Shown here in pieces: positions 1 through 8,487 of a stretch of 64,000 nucleotides of DNA. The notes below the pieces were generated by a model that was not told the DNA's origin, did no database searches, and worked only from the letters and a program-made list of their open reading frames with translations. The translations under genes and the position numbers were made by a program. Origin of the DNA: Blattabacterium cuenoti (GTDB lineage: Bacteria; Bacteroidota; Bacteroidia; Flavobacteriales; Blattabacteriaceae); assembly GCF_014251335.1 (NCBI RefSeq), contig NZ_CP059186.1:188289-252288 (forward strand). Reading direction: 5' to 3'. The stretch's first letter is position 1. The number at the start of each line of letters is the position of its first letter.

Positions 1-192
1 CCGATCCATACTTTCTACTAAAAGAATCATAGATTTAGAAATATCTCTATTTTTGATTTCACATATTTTTTTTATAGCTTGTATATTAAATGCATCACAT
101 CCCAATCCCCATACAGTATCTGTAGGATACAATAAATTTTTTCCTTTTTTTAATATATCTACACTTTTTTCTATTTCTACGTAAAAAGACAT
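1..192 (-). CDS. tsaC: Threonylcarbamoyl-AMP synthase (TsaC/Sua5/YrdC family), 3' part cut off
   Basis: Only the first 64 codons are inside the window. They match the start of YrdC-domain proteins, which make threonylcarbamoyl-AMP from threonine, bicarbonate and ATP for the t6A37 modification of ANN-decoding tRNAs. The nucleotide-binding stretch YPTDTVWGLGCD lies at residues 22-33, followed by the basic motif KNRDISKSMILL at 47-58. The ATG at 192-190 directly abuts the dapD stop codon, so this gene is probably the last of a dapD-tsaC transcript. Whether it is the short TsaC or the longer Sua5 form cannot be seen. Confidence 0.9.
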   Translation of the reverse strand, partial: MSFYVEIEKSVDILKKGKNLLYPTDTVWGLGCDAFNIQAIKKICEIKNRDISKSMILLVESMDR

Positions 193-1011
193 TTAAATTT
201 CTAAATTATGAGTTCTCAACGCATCATTTAAAGATATTTTTTTATCTGTACTTTCTTTCCTTTTTCCTATAATCATAGCACATGGAACATGATATATACC
301 TGAAGGGAATTTTTTTGGATAAGATCCAGGTATCACTACTGAATATTTAGGAATTACACCCTTTGTTTCAATAGGTTTTTCATTAGTTACATCAAAAATT
401 TTAGTAGAGGCTGTGATAACGACATTTGCCCCTAAAACAGCTCCTCTTTTTATCAAAACTCCTTCCACTAAAATACATCTAGATCCAATAAAAACATTAT
501 CTTCAATAATAACAGGATGAGCTTGTAAAGGTTCTAAAACACCCCCAATTCCCACTCCTCCACTTACATGAACGTCACTTCCAATTTGAGCGCAACTTCC
601 CACTGTTGCCCATGTATCTATCATCGTATTTTTTCCTATATATGCACCTATATTGACATAAGAAGGCATGAGAATAACTCCAGGTGATATATACGAGCCA
701 TAACGTGCTATAGCATGGGGAACCACACGAACTCCTTTTTCCTTAAATTTATTCTTGACAGGAATTTTATCATAAAATTCTAATGCCCCTACTTCTACTG
801 TATTCATATTTTGAACCGAAAAATACATAATAATAGCTCTTTTAACCCATTCATTGACTACCCATTTTCCATTTAAATAATTTGATACTCTGATTGAACC
901 ATTTTCCAAATGGGAAAGAACCTGAAGAACTACATTTTTTATATTTACATCAGTACTCCATAAATTTTTCTCATTCCAAGCTTGATCTATTTCTAATTTT
1001 AGTCTATTCAC
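193..1011 (-). CDS. dapD: 2,3,4,5-tetrahydropyridine-2,6-dicarboxylate N-succinyltransferase
   Basis: Cytosolic acyltransferase of the succinylase branch of lysine and meso-diaminopimelate synthesis; it succinylates tetrahydrodipicolinate. The 272 residues are the normal family length. A left-handed beta-helix of hexapeptide repeats spans about 110-200 (SYVNIGAYIGKNTMIDTWATVG, GVGIGGVLEPLQ, FIGSRCILVEG), and the C-terminal motif GKRKESTDKK is intact. The start codon is GTG at 1011-1009: a TAA lies three codons upstream and the next in-frame ATG is at residue 62, inside conserved sequence. Divergent from ruvX across 86 bases that carry a (TA)7 run. Confidence 0.97.
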   Translation of the reverse strand: MNRLKLEIDQAWNEKNLWSTDVNIKNVVLQVLSHLENGSIRVSNYLNGKWVVNEWVKRAIIMYFSVQNMNTVEVGALEFYDKIPVKNKFKEKGVRVVPHAIARYGSYISPGVILMPSYVNIGAYIGKNTMIDTWATVGSCAQIGSDVHVSGGVGIGGVLEPLQAHPVIIEDNVFIGSRCILVEGVLIKRGAVLGANVVITASTKIFDVTNEKPIETKGVIPKYSVVIPGSYPKKFPSGIYHVPCAMIIGKRKESTDKKISLNDALRTHNLEI

Positions 1012-1018
1012 TTTTTTT

Positions 1019-1032
1019 TATATATATATATA
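1019..1032. repeat. (TA)7 dinucleotide run in the dapD/ruvX divergent spacer
   Basis: Fourteen bases of alternating TA in an 86-base spacer between divergent genes. It could ease promoter melting or simply be a slippage-prone microsatellite; no further signal was seen here. Confidence 0.6.
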
Positions 1033-1097
1033 TTGATTGATAAAAAACAAAACAAAAGTAGTAAAAATAAAATAAGATAACAAGTATACATTTTACA

Positions 1098-1526
1098 ATG
1101 GCAAAAATATTAGGGATAGATTATGGAAAAATTATTACTGGTTTATCTATAACAGATGAAAAAAAAATATTTGCATTTGGGCTAAATGCTATTCCAACTA
1201 AAAATTTAATGAATTTTTTAGAATATTTTTTAGTTCATGAGAAAATAGAAGAAATTGTTGTAGGATTGCCAAAAAAATTGAATAATCAAAAAGAAATTTT
1301 AATAGAAACAGAAATTCAGAAATTTATAAATAAATTTCATGTAAAATATCCTAAAATCATTATAGAAAGATTAGATGAACGTTTTACATCTAAAATAGCT
1401 TTTTCTACTATGATAGAATTGGGTTTAAAAAGAAAAAAAAGAAGAAAAAAAGTAATTTTAAATCAAATTAGTGCCACTATAATTTTACAGTCTTATCTTA
1501 CAAAAAAAAAGAATTCATATTCATGA
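1098..1526 (+). CDS. ruvX: Putative pre-16S rRNA nuclease / Holliday junction resolvase-like YqgF
   Basis: RNase H-fold protein of the YqgF/RuvX family, which trims the 5' end of 16S rRNA in Escherichia coli. The 142-residue length is typical. Acidic active-site positions are recognisable: D8 in GIDYG (residues 6-10), the VVGLPKKLNNQ segment at about 54-64, and LDERFTSKIA at 92-101. The end is lysine-rich, as is common here under AT bias. Its last four bases overlap def as ATGA, so the two are probably translationally coupled. Confidence 0.92.
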   Translation: MAKILGIDYGKIITGLSITDEKKIFAFGLNAIPTKNLMNFLEYFLVHEKIEEIVVGLPKKLNNQKEILIETEIQKFINKFHVKYPKIIIERLDERFTSKIAFSTMIELGLKRKKRRKKVILNQISATIILQSYLTKKKNSYS

Positions 1527-2041
1527 TATTACCTATAGTTCTTTATGGAAATCCTATTTTGAGAAAAAAATGTTTGGACATAGATTTTTCTTCTTATAAA
1601 AAAAGAAAGGAAATCAATCAATTGATTCAAGATATGTTTGAAACTATACATAAAGTAAAAGGTATAGGATTGGCCGCTCCACAAATTGGAAAGAATATTC
1701 GACTTTTTATAGTCGAAACTCCTTATTTAAAGGGAAAAAATATTATAAATTATAAGGAAGTTTTTATTAATGCTAAAATATTAAAAGTACATGGAAAAGA
1801 GTGTAAATTTAATGAAGGGTGTCTTAGTTTTCCTGGAATTATGGGGTATATCAAAAGAAAATCTAATGTAAGAATTGAATATTATAATCAAAATTGGGAA
1901 CAAAAAAAAACAACCTTAACAGGTATATGTGCAAGAGTAATTTTGCATGAATATGATCATATTGAAGGAAAACTTTTTATAGATTATTTTTCTTATAATA
2001 AGAAGAAAATAATAGAAAAAAAATTTCTGAATTTATCATAA
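1523..2041 (+). CDS. def: Peptide deformylase
   Basis: Metalloenzyme that removes the N-formyl group from new proteins. All three deformylase motifs are intact: GIGLAAPQ at 47-54, EGCLS at 98-102 (Cys metal ligand) and HEYDH at 142-146 (two His ligands and the catalytic Glu). At 172 residues it is a short but complete type I enzyme; the tail beyond 160 is lysine-rich and weakly conserved. The start ATG overlaps the ruvX stop by four bases. It converges on rplT with only six bases between the stop codons and no visible terminator. Confidence 0.97.
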   Translation: MILPIVLYGNPILRKKCLDIDFSSYKKRKEINQLIQDMFETIHKVKGIGLAAPQIGKNIRLFIVETPYLKGKNIINYKEVFINAKILKVHGKECKFNEGCLSFPGIMGYIKRKSNVRIEYYNQNWEQKKTTLTGICARVILHEYDHIEGKLFIDYFSYNKKKIIEKKFLNLS

Positions 2042-2047
2042 AAAAAT

Positions 2048-2398
2048 TCATTGTGAATAAACGTCATCTACCATTTTTTTGAAAACATTAGGATCATTCA
2101 TAGATATATATGAAAGAATCTTTCTATTCATTTTAATTTTTCTTTTGGATAATTTACTCATAAATTCAGAATAGGATTTTCCATACTGACGAACCCCAGC
2201 ATTGATCCGTTGAATCCAAAGAGATCTGAAATTTCTTTTTTTTCTTTTTCTTCCTGAAAAAGCATAAACAAAAGACTTTTCTACAGCATTTTTAGCAACT
2301 GTATAAACTCTACTCCTGGCACCATAAAACCCTTTGGCTAATTTAAGTATTTTTTTACGTTTTCGTCTAGAGGAAACGGCATTTGTAGATCTAGGCAT
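2048..2398 (-). CDS. rplT: 50S ribosomal protein L20
   Basis: Basic 116-residue L20, which binds 23S rRNA early in large-subunit assembly. It begins MPRSTNAVSSRRKRKKILKLAKGFYGARS and keeps the family segments RDRR-like RKRKKRNFRSLWIQRINAGVR and YSEFM. It lies six bases downstream of rpmI at the end of the conserved thrS-infC-rpmI-rplT order. In several bacteria L20 represses this operon through a mimic of its rRNA site; no such structure could be judged here by eye. Confidence 0.98.
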   Translation of the reverse strand: MPRSTNAVSSRRKRKKILKLAKGFYGARSRVYTVAKNAVEKSFVYAFSGRKRKKRNFRSLWIQRINAGVRQYGKSYSEFMSKLSKRKIKMNRKILSYISMNDPNVFKKMVDDVYSQ

Positions 2399-2404
2399 AA
2401 TTTT

Positions 2405-2593
2405 CTAAAATTGAATTTTTATGTTTTTTTGGTCTGATTTTTTCAGTAAAGTGAATAGAGAAAGATTACGTTTTTTTTTTTTAGATTTTTTAGTTAATAG
2501 ATGCCTTTTGAAGGCATGTTTTCTTTTGATATATCCATTCGCTGTTTTTTTAAATCTTTTTTTAGATCCTGATTTCGTTTTTAATTTAGGCAT
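2405..2593 (-). CDS. rpmI: 50S ribosomal protein L35
   Basis: Sixty-two residue L35 with the family start [20 protein letters not shown] and the segment [19 protein letters not shown] run of twelve A on the coding strand (plus coordinates 2471-2482) encodes four consecutive lysines in the middle of the gene, which makes it vulnerable to polymerase slippage. It sits seven bases after infC. A plus-strand open frame over the same bases is only the antisense of this gene. Confidence 0.97.
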   Translation of the reverse strand: MPKLKTKSGSKKRFKKTANGYIKRKHAFKRHLLTKKSKKKKRNLSLFTLLKKSDQKNIKIQF

Positions 2594-2600
2594 AATAACG

Positions 2601-3137
2601 TTAAAATTTTTTTGGAGCTAATATCATATACATTCTCTTTCCTTCCATTACCGGCATTTGCTCTACTTTTCCGAATTCCTCAATTTCTTCTGCAAACTTT
2701 AATAATTTAATTTTTCCTTGATCTTTGTATACTATAGAACGTCCTTTAAAAAAAACAAATACTTTCACTTTATCTCCACGCATTAAAAATTTCTCTGCAC
2801 TTTTAATTTTCACTTTTCCATCATGATCTCCAATTTGAGGACCAAATCTAATTTCTTTGGTATTTACTTTAATTTGTTTTGCTTTAAATTGTTTTTTTCT
2901 TTTTTTTTGTTCATATAAAAACTTTTTGTAATCCAGTATTTTACACACTGGAGGAGTTAATTTAGGATTAATTTCAACCAAATCTAGTTCTCTTTCTCTA
3001 GAAAATTGAAGAGCTTTTTCTATAGAATAAATTCCATTTTCTATGGAAGAGTCACCGACTAAACGAACTTTTTGAGTATTGATAATACTTTCATTGATAC
3101 GATGTTTTTCTTTTTTTTGCGGTAATGGTCGGTGCAT
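2601..3137 (-). CDS. infC: Translation initiation factor IF-3
   Basis: IF-3 binds the 30S subunit and checks start codon and initiator tRNA. The 178 residues hold the N domain ([40 protein letters not shown]) and the C domain ([41 protein letters not shown]). The chosen start is an ordinary ATG at 3137-3135. Many bacterial infC genes use a rare AUU start for self-regulation, and no such feature is needed here. An AGAGG-like purine stretch lies about 15 bases upstream of the ATG. Confidence 0.97.
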   Translation of the reverse strand: MHRPLPQKKEKHRINESIINTQKVRLVGDSSIENGIYSIEKALQFSRERELDLVEINPKLTPPVCKILDYKKFLYEQKKRKKQFKAKQIKVNTKEIRFGPQIGDHDGKVKIKSAEKFLMRGDKVKVFVFFKGRSIVYKDQGKIKLLKFAEEIEEFGKVEQMPVMEGKRMYMILAPKKF

Positions 3138-3177
3138 TCTATTCTTTTTATTACCTCTTGAAAATTTCTTTTTTATA

Positions 3178-4461
3178 TTAAAATAGTTTTATAGTTTTTA
3201 AATTTGTTTCATTAAAAATAGATTCTATTCCATTGGAAATAGAAAATATTCCTATGTGTCCTAACCCATGACGTCGTAATGACATCATCTCATTTTTTTC
3301 CTCTTTTTTTCCCAAAATTATCATATAAGGAATCTTATTTTCTTCAGAATCCCTAATTTTTTTATTAATTTTCTCATTTCTATTATCAATAAATACACGA
3401 ATATTGTAATTCAACATTAAATTTAAAATTTTTTTTGCATAAACTACATATTTATCACTTATAGGAAGTATGACTACTTGATCAGGAACCAACCATAATG
3501 GAAGATTTCCTTCCGTATGTTCTATCATAATGGCGATAATACGTTCTAATGAACCAAAAGGCGCTCTATGTATCATTACTGGACGACATTTTTTGTTATT
3601 TCTTCCTTTATAATATAAATCAAATCTTTCAGGCAAATTATAATCTACTTGGATCGTTCCAAGTTGCCAACTTCTTCCTATAGTATCTTTAATAAGAAAA
3701 TCTAATTTTGGGCCATAAAAAGCGGCATCCCCATAATTCACAGAAGCTTCTATATTTTCTTCTTTTACTACTTGTAGTATCGCTTTCTCAGCTTTTTCCC
3801 AATTTGTTTCTGATCCTATATAATCATCTATTTTTTTAGGGTCTCTAAGAGAGATTCTAACTGTATATGTAAAAAAACCTAGAGAACGAAAAACATAAAC
3901 AACTAAATTAATTACTTTTTTAAATTCTTCTAACAATTGATCATAAGTACAAAAAATATGAGCATCATCTTGAGTAAAACATCTAACTCTAGTTAATCCA
4001 TGAAGTTCTCCGCTTTGTTCATAACGATATACTGTTCCAAACTCTGCAAAACGTTTAGGAAGATCACGATAGGACCATTCTTGAGAACGATAAATCTCAC
4101 AATGATGAGGACAATTCATAGGTTTTAAAAGAAACTCTTCTTCTTTACGAGGAGTGTGAATAGGTTTAAAATTATTTTTTCCATATTTGCTCCAATGACC
4201 ACTCCTAACATACAATTTTTTATGACCAATATGTGGAGAGATGACCATCTCGTATCCTGATTTTCTTTGAACATCAGTTAAAAATTCTTCTAAATTCTTT
4301 CTTAAAATTGTTCCTCTGGGCAACCATAAAGGCAATCCAGTTCCTACTCGATCAGAAAAAACAAAAAATTTTAGTTTTTTCCCTATATTTCTATGATCTC
4401 TATTTTTATTAATTTTATTAGAGTCTTCTTTTAAAATAGGAACTAACTTATCTTTATCCAT
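3178..4461 (-). CDS. thrS: Threonyl-tRNA synthetase lacking the N-terminal TGS and editing domains
   Basis: Charges tRNA-Thr with threonine. At 427 residues it is about 215 shorter than the usual ~640-residue enzyme. The protein starts directly at the class II catalytic core ([13 protein letters not shown] at 21-33). Motif 2 is at 146-162 and motif 3 ([12 protein letters not shown]) at 298-309; the zinc ligands C117, H168 and H298 are in place, and the C-terminal anticodon-binding domain is complete. The TGS domain and the N2 domain that removes mischarged serine are missing. The upstream spacer is only 36 bases before the glpF stop, so no lost N-terminal exon or fragment is nearby. Confidence 0.95.
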   Translation of the reverse strand: MDKDKLVPILKEDSNKINKNRDHRNIGKKLKFFVFSDRVGTGLPLWLPRGTILRKNLEEFLTDVQRKSGYEMVISPHIGHKKLYVRSGHWSKYGKNNFKPIHTPRKEEEFLLKPMNCPHHCEIYRSQEWSYRDLPKRFAEFGTVYRYEQSGELHGLTRVRCFTQDDAHIFCTYDQLLEEFKKVINLVVYVFRSLGFFTYTVRISLRDPKKIDDYIGSETNWEKAEKAILQVVKEENIEASVNYGDAAFYGPKLDFLIKDTIGRSWQLGTIQVDYNLPERFDLYYKGRNNKKCRPVMIHRAPFGSLERIIAIMIEHTEGNLPLWLVPDQVVILPISDKYVVYAKKILNLMLNYNIRVFIDNRNEKINKKIRDSEENKIPYMIILGKKEEKNEMMSLRRHGLGHIGIFSISNGIESIFNETNLKTIKLF

Positions 4462-4497
4462 AAAAATAAGTTACAAATTTTTTTATTTTTATAATGT

Positions 4498-5244
4498 TTA
4501 TAATGATAAAAATAAATATAATGTTGCTGCTATTATACTTCCTACTATAGGACCAAATATTGGAATCAAAGCATAATCCCAATTACTTTTTCCTTTTCCC
4601 GGAATAGGAATGATAGAATATATGATTCTTGGGCCTAGGTCACGAGCAGGATTTAGAGCCGCACCTGTAGCTCCTCCTAAAGATAAAACAATTCCTAACA
4701 CTACCAAAGCGGAAGGAAGTGCCCCTAAGGATCCCAATCCTATTGGATACTTTCCCTCTTTAAAAAAAAGAGTTCCTTCTGTAGAAAGATATAAAGAAAT
4801 GAATATAAAAATAAAAGTAGCTAATACTTCACTTAAAAAATTAGAAAATAAATTTTTTATAGAAGGAATCGTCACAAAAACAGATAATTTTTCTTGTTTT
4901 TCTTGAGTTTCAAAAAAATGATCCTTGTATAAAAACCATACAAATAAAGAACCTAACATTGCTCCAATGAATTGAGAAAAAATATAAAAGGGAACCATTT
5001 TCCAACTAAATTTTCCAATTATGGCAAAACTTATTGTAACACATGGATTTAAATGAGCTCCACTATAAGGAGCAGCCACTGTTATTCCCATAAAAACAGC
5101 TAATGCCCATCCTATAGTGATAGTCAACCATTCTCCACTTTTGCTATGACCTTTAGTTTTTGATAAAATAACATTTGCTCCCACTCCATTTCCTAAAAAT
5201 ACTAAAATCATTGTTCCTATGATTTCTGCATATATTTTTGTCAT
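4498..5244 (-). CDS. glpF: Glycerol facilitator / aquaglyceroporin
   Basis: Six-helix MIP-family inner-membrane channel that admits glycerol. The start at 5244 (MTKIYAEIIGT) aligns with family starts and lies after the glpK stop; an ATG at 5271 would add nine residues and overlap glpK. In the 248-residue form the first NPA box reads NPC (66-68, in SGAHLNPCVT), while the second is a normal NPA (198-200) followed by the R-D pair typical of glycerol channels. It is last in glpD-glpK-glpF, so uptake and phosphorylation are made together. Confidence 0.95.
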   Translation of the reverse strand: MTKIYAEIIGTMILVFLGNGVGANVILSKTKGHSKSGEWLTITIGWALAVFMGITVAAPYSGAHLNPCVTISFAIIGKFSWKMVPFYIFSQFIGAMLGSLFVWFLYKDHFFETQEKQEKLSVFVTIPSIKNLFSNFLSEVLATFIFIFISLYLSTEGTLFFKEGKYPIGLGSLGALPSALVVLGIVLSLGGATGAALNPARDLGPRIIYSIIPIPGKGKSNWDYALIPIFGPIVGSIIAATLYLFLSL

Positions 5245-5249
5245 TATAT

Positions 5250-6746
5250 TTATTTTATTTGATTGGACCAAGAACGAGTTGTTTTAATCGCTCTTTTCCA
5301 ACCTTGAATTCTTTCTAATCTACTAGGCATTCCTTTTGGTTCGAAAACTTGTTCTAATTGCCATTTATCTTGAATATCTTCAAGACTACTCCAATAATTT
5401 ACAGCTAATCCAGCTAAATAAGCCGCTCCAGCAGCTGTAAGCTCAGAAATTTTAGATTTTACAACTTTTACATTCAAAATATCAGATTGAAACTGCATTA
5501 ATAATTTATTCACCGTAGCTCCTCCATCTACACGGAGTTCTTTTATAGAAATACCAGAATCTGCTTCCATAGCTTTCAACACATCCATATTTTGAAAAGC
5601 AATACTTTCTAATGCCGCTCTAACAAGATGAGCAGAAGAAGTCCCCCTTGTTATGCCTACAATAATTCCTCTTGCTTTTTGATCCCAATAGGGAGCTCCT
5701 AAACCGGAAAAAGCGGGAACCATATATAAACCTTCCGTGTTATCTACAGAAGAAGCTAATATTTCCGCTTCATTGGAAGATAAAAGGAGCCCCAGGCCAT
5801 CTCTCAGCCATTGAACAACCGCTCCTGCTATAAAAACACTTCCTTCCAATGCATATTGAACTTTATTTTTTATTTTCCAAGCTACAGTAGTAATTAAATT
5901 GTTTTGGGAAAAAACAGGATTATCTCCTACATTCATTAACATAAAACATCCTGTTCCATAAGTATTTTTTACCATACCAATTTTAGTACACATTTGCCCA
6001 AAAAGAGCGGCTTGTTGGTCTCCTGCAATCCCAGATATAGGAATTTTATGTGATAAAATATGTCCTGTTGTATAACCAAAAATTTCACTAGATGATTTTA
6101 CTTCTGGAAGCATAGAAATTGGAATGTTAAATAAATCTATTAACTCTTGATCCCAACTAAGTGTATGAATATTAAATAACATAGTACGAGAAGCATTAGT
6201 CACATCTGTTACATGAATTTCTTTACCGGTTAAATTCCATATTAACCATGAATCTATAGTTCCAAATGCTAAAGATCCAGAATGAGCTTTTTTCTTAGCT
6301 CCAGAAACATTTTCTAATATCCATCTAATTTTTGTAGCGGAAAAATAAGGATCTATAATTAAACCTGTTTTTTTTCGAATCATTTCGGTTAATCCTTCTT
6401 TTTTAAGAAGATCACAATATTTAAATGTACGTCTATCTTGCCATACTATAGCATTAAAAATAGGTTCTCCCGTTTTTTTATCCCACACAACAGTGGTTTC
6501 TCTTTGATTAGTAATTCCTATTGATACAATATTTTCTCCTTCTAAATTGGCCTTTAAAATAGCTTCTAAAGCCACAGAAGCTTGCGTTGACCATATTTCT
6601 TCTGCGTTGTGTTCTACCCATCCAGGATGAGGATAAATTTGTGTAAACTCTCGTTGAGCTACAGAAATAATATTTCCAATTTTATCAAAAATAATAGCTC
6701 TCGAACTGGTAGTTCCCTGATCTAATGATAGCACATATTTTTTCAT
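5250..6746 (-). CDS. glpK: Glycerol kinase
   Basis: FGGY-family kinase that turns glycerol plus ATP into glycerol-3-phosphate and traps it in the cell. The start at 6746 ([17 protein letters not shown]) is chosen by family fit; an ATG two codons earlier (6752) is possible. The phosphate-binding segment DQGTTSSR is at 9-16. The substrate region [10 protein letters not shown], the motif [13 protein letters not shown] and the C-terminal [19 protein letters not shown] signature are intact, and full length (498) is kept. It lies between glpD and glpF with short spacers. Confidence 0.97.
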   Translation of the reverse strand: MKKYVLSLDQGTTSSRAIIFDKIGNIISVAQREFTQIYPHPGWVEHNAEEIWSTQASVALEAILKANLEGENIVSIGITNQRETTVVWDKKTGEPIFNAIVWQDRRTFKYCDLLKKEGLTEMIRKKTGLIIDPYFSATKIRWILENVSGAKKKAHSGSLAFGTIDSWLIWNLTGKEIHVTDVTNASRTMLFNIHTLSWDQELIDLFNIPISMLPEVKSSSEIFGYTTGHILSHKIPISGIAGDQQAALFGQMCTKIGMVKNTYGTGCFMLMNVGDNPVFSQNNLITTVAWKIKNKVQYALEGSVFIAGAVVQWLRDGLGLLLSSNEAEILASSVDNTEGLYMVPAFSGLGAPYWDQKARGIIVGITRGTSSAHLVRAALESIAFQNMDVLKAMEADSGISIKELRVDGGATVNKLLMQFQSDILNVKVVKSKISELTAAGAAYLAGLAVNYWSSLEDIQDKWQLEQVFEPKGMPSRLERIQGWKRAIKTTRSWSNQIK

Positions 6747-6776
6747 AAACATATAATAACTTTTCTACTATTATTA

Positions 6777-8375
6777 TCAAACTGCTGGATAATAGTATTG
6801 CATAGCTAACTTTTTGAACCCCGCTACTTGTGATTTTTCCCACTTTTCATCTCTAGAAAGTTCTTTAGCCATTAATGCAGCGACTCTGGGTGCTATATCT
6901 ATTGCTTTTTTAGCATTTAAAAATAATAAACGGAACCTTCTTGCCAAAACATCTTCAATTGTTCTCGCCATTTCATAACGGACCATCCAAACTACTTCTG
7001 CTTCGGTATAATAATAATAAGAAGAATCTTTTGAAATTAATGAAACTCCTAGCAATGGATTTTTATCAATTAATGTTTTTATATGATATTCATCTTCTCC
7101 ATATTTATTCCAATGATAATTCTGACTTTTATATGAAGAATAGGATCCATAAATTTTAAGATTCTTTGTAACAGAAGGCATTTTATTTAATTTTCCTATT
7201 TCAATCGCTTTATTTACAGTATCTTCAGCCATTTTTCTATATGTAGTCCATTTTCCACCTATAACACTAATTAATCCAGAAGAACTAATCATAAGTTTAT
7301 GAGATCTAGAAATATCTTTAGTTTTAGTAGAATAAGAATTATTAGGAACAAAAAGAGGCCTTAATCCAGAAAATGCACTCAATATATCACTTTTTTTTGT
7401 ATGAAGCACAAAATATCTATTAAAAGTTTGTAATATAAAATCGATTTCTTCCTCTAAAGGTTTTGGTTCAAGAACACTTTTTTCCAAAAAAGTATCTGTA
7501 GTTCCTACTAAAACATGATCATACCATGGAACACAAAATAAGACTCTCCCATCCGTAGTTTTTGGAATAACTATAGCATTTGAACTACTGAAAAAAGATT
7601 TATCTAATACAATATGTGTTCCTTGACTTGGCTTGATAAAAATAGGACATGCAGATTCATCCATTCTTGAAATAGAATCAGAAAAAACACCAGTAGCGTT
7701 TATAACTATTTTTGAATAAATAGAATATTTTTTTTGAGTTTCAAGATCACAAGCTACAACTCCAGAAATTTTATTTCCAACTTTTTTAAGTAAACTTTTA
7801 ACTTGAAAATAATTTAACAATGTTCCACCTTTTTGAACACATGTCTGTGCTAAATTTATAGCTAAACGAGCATCATCAAATTGTCCATCATAATATACAA
7901 TCCCTCCTTTTAATTCTTCGCTTCTAATTTCTGGAAAATTTCTAACTATTTCATATTTTGATAAAAATTTGGACTTACCAAAACTTAAAGAACCAGATAA
8001 CCATTCATACAATTTTAAACCAGTCCAATACATAATTCCCATTTTCCAATTAAAAACTGGAATAATGAATTTTTGTTTTTTTACTAAATGAGGAGCATTT
8101 CTTAGTAAGAAACCTCTTTCTTGTAATGCTTCATAAACTAATCTTATATTTCCTTGAGCTAAATATCGTATTCCTCCATGAACTAATTTCGTACTTCGAC
8201 TAGAAGTAGCTTTAGAAAAATCAGACTGTTCTAATAAAAGAGTTTTATATCCTCTTGAGGAAGAATCTAAAGCTATTCCTAATCCTGTAGCTCCTCCCCC
8301 AATAATAACAACATCCCAAATATTTACATTTTCTAAAATGTTCAAAAACCTATCTCTATTTAAAAAACCTTTCAT
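6777..8375 (-). CDS. glpD: Aerobic glycerol-3-phosphate dehydrogenase (FAD)
   Basis: Membrane-associated flavoprotein that oxidises glycerol-3-phosphate to dihydroxyacetone phosphate and feeds electrons to the quinone pool. The Rossmann motif GGGATG at about 27-32 is followed by LLLEQSDFSKATSSRSTKLVHGGIRYL. The C-terminal DAO_C region (IEDVLARRFRLLFLNAKKAIDIAPRVAALM) is present. Two ATGs lie in tandem (8378 and 8375); the second was taken. It heads the glp operon; with the cbb3 oxidase in this window it gives a glycerol-to-respiration route. Confidence 0.97.
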   Translation of the reverse strand: MKGFLNRDRFLNILENVNIWDVVIIGGGATGLGIALDSSSRGYKTLLLEQSDFSKATSSRSTKLVHGGIRYLAQGNIRLVYEALQERGFLLRNAPHLVKKQKFIIPVFNWKMGIMYWTGLKLYEWLSGSLSFGKSKFLSKYEIVRNFPEIRSEELKGGIVYYDGQFDDARLAINLAQTCVQKGGTLLNYFQVKSLLKKVGNKISGVVACDLETQKKYSIYSKIVINATGVFSDSISRMDESACPIFIKPSQGTHIVLDKSFFSSSNAIVIPKTTDGRVLFCVPWYDHVLVGTTDTFLEKSVLEPKPLEEEIDFILQTFNRYFVLHTKKSDILSAFSGLRPLFVPNNSYSTKTKDISRSHKLMISSSGLISVIGGKWTTYRKMAEDTVNKAIEIGKLNKMPSVTKNLKIYGSYSSYKSQNYHWNKYGEDEYHIKTLIDKNPLLGVSLISKDSSYYYYTEAEVVWMVRYEMARTIEDVLARRFRLLFLNAKKAIDIAPRVAALMAKELSRDEKWEKSQVAGFKKLAMQYYYPAV

Positions 8376-8394
8376 CATTTTTCACTCATATCAA

Positions 8395-8408
8395 ATTCCA
8401 AACGGAAT
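8395..8408. promoter_or_regulatory. Short inverted repeat upstream of glpD
   Basis: ATTCC-AAAC-GGAAT, a perfect five-base inverted repeat 17-30 bases before the glpD start within the 112-base spacer to ffh. It could be a small operator or a mRNA hairpin, or chance. No TAnnTTTG promoter element was found in this spacer and nothing else stands out. Confidence 0.25.
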
Positions 8409-8487
8409 ATCTATCCTATTGGGATTTTTAAAATATTAAATGAACAAAATTAAAAATATTTTCAATAAAAGAAAATTATAATTAAAA

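Noticed and set aside
1019-1032. (TA)7 and the many A/T homopolymers as parts of a CRISPR or satellite array
   Set aside because: There are no spaced direct repeats of constant length anywhere in the window; these are simple low-complexity runs.
4610-4906. Open frame of 98 codons on the plus strand inside glpF
   Set aside because: It is antisense to conserved glpF sequence, has no family resemblance and follows from codon bias; the same holds for the other long antisense frames.
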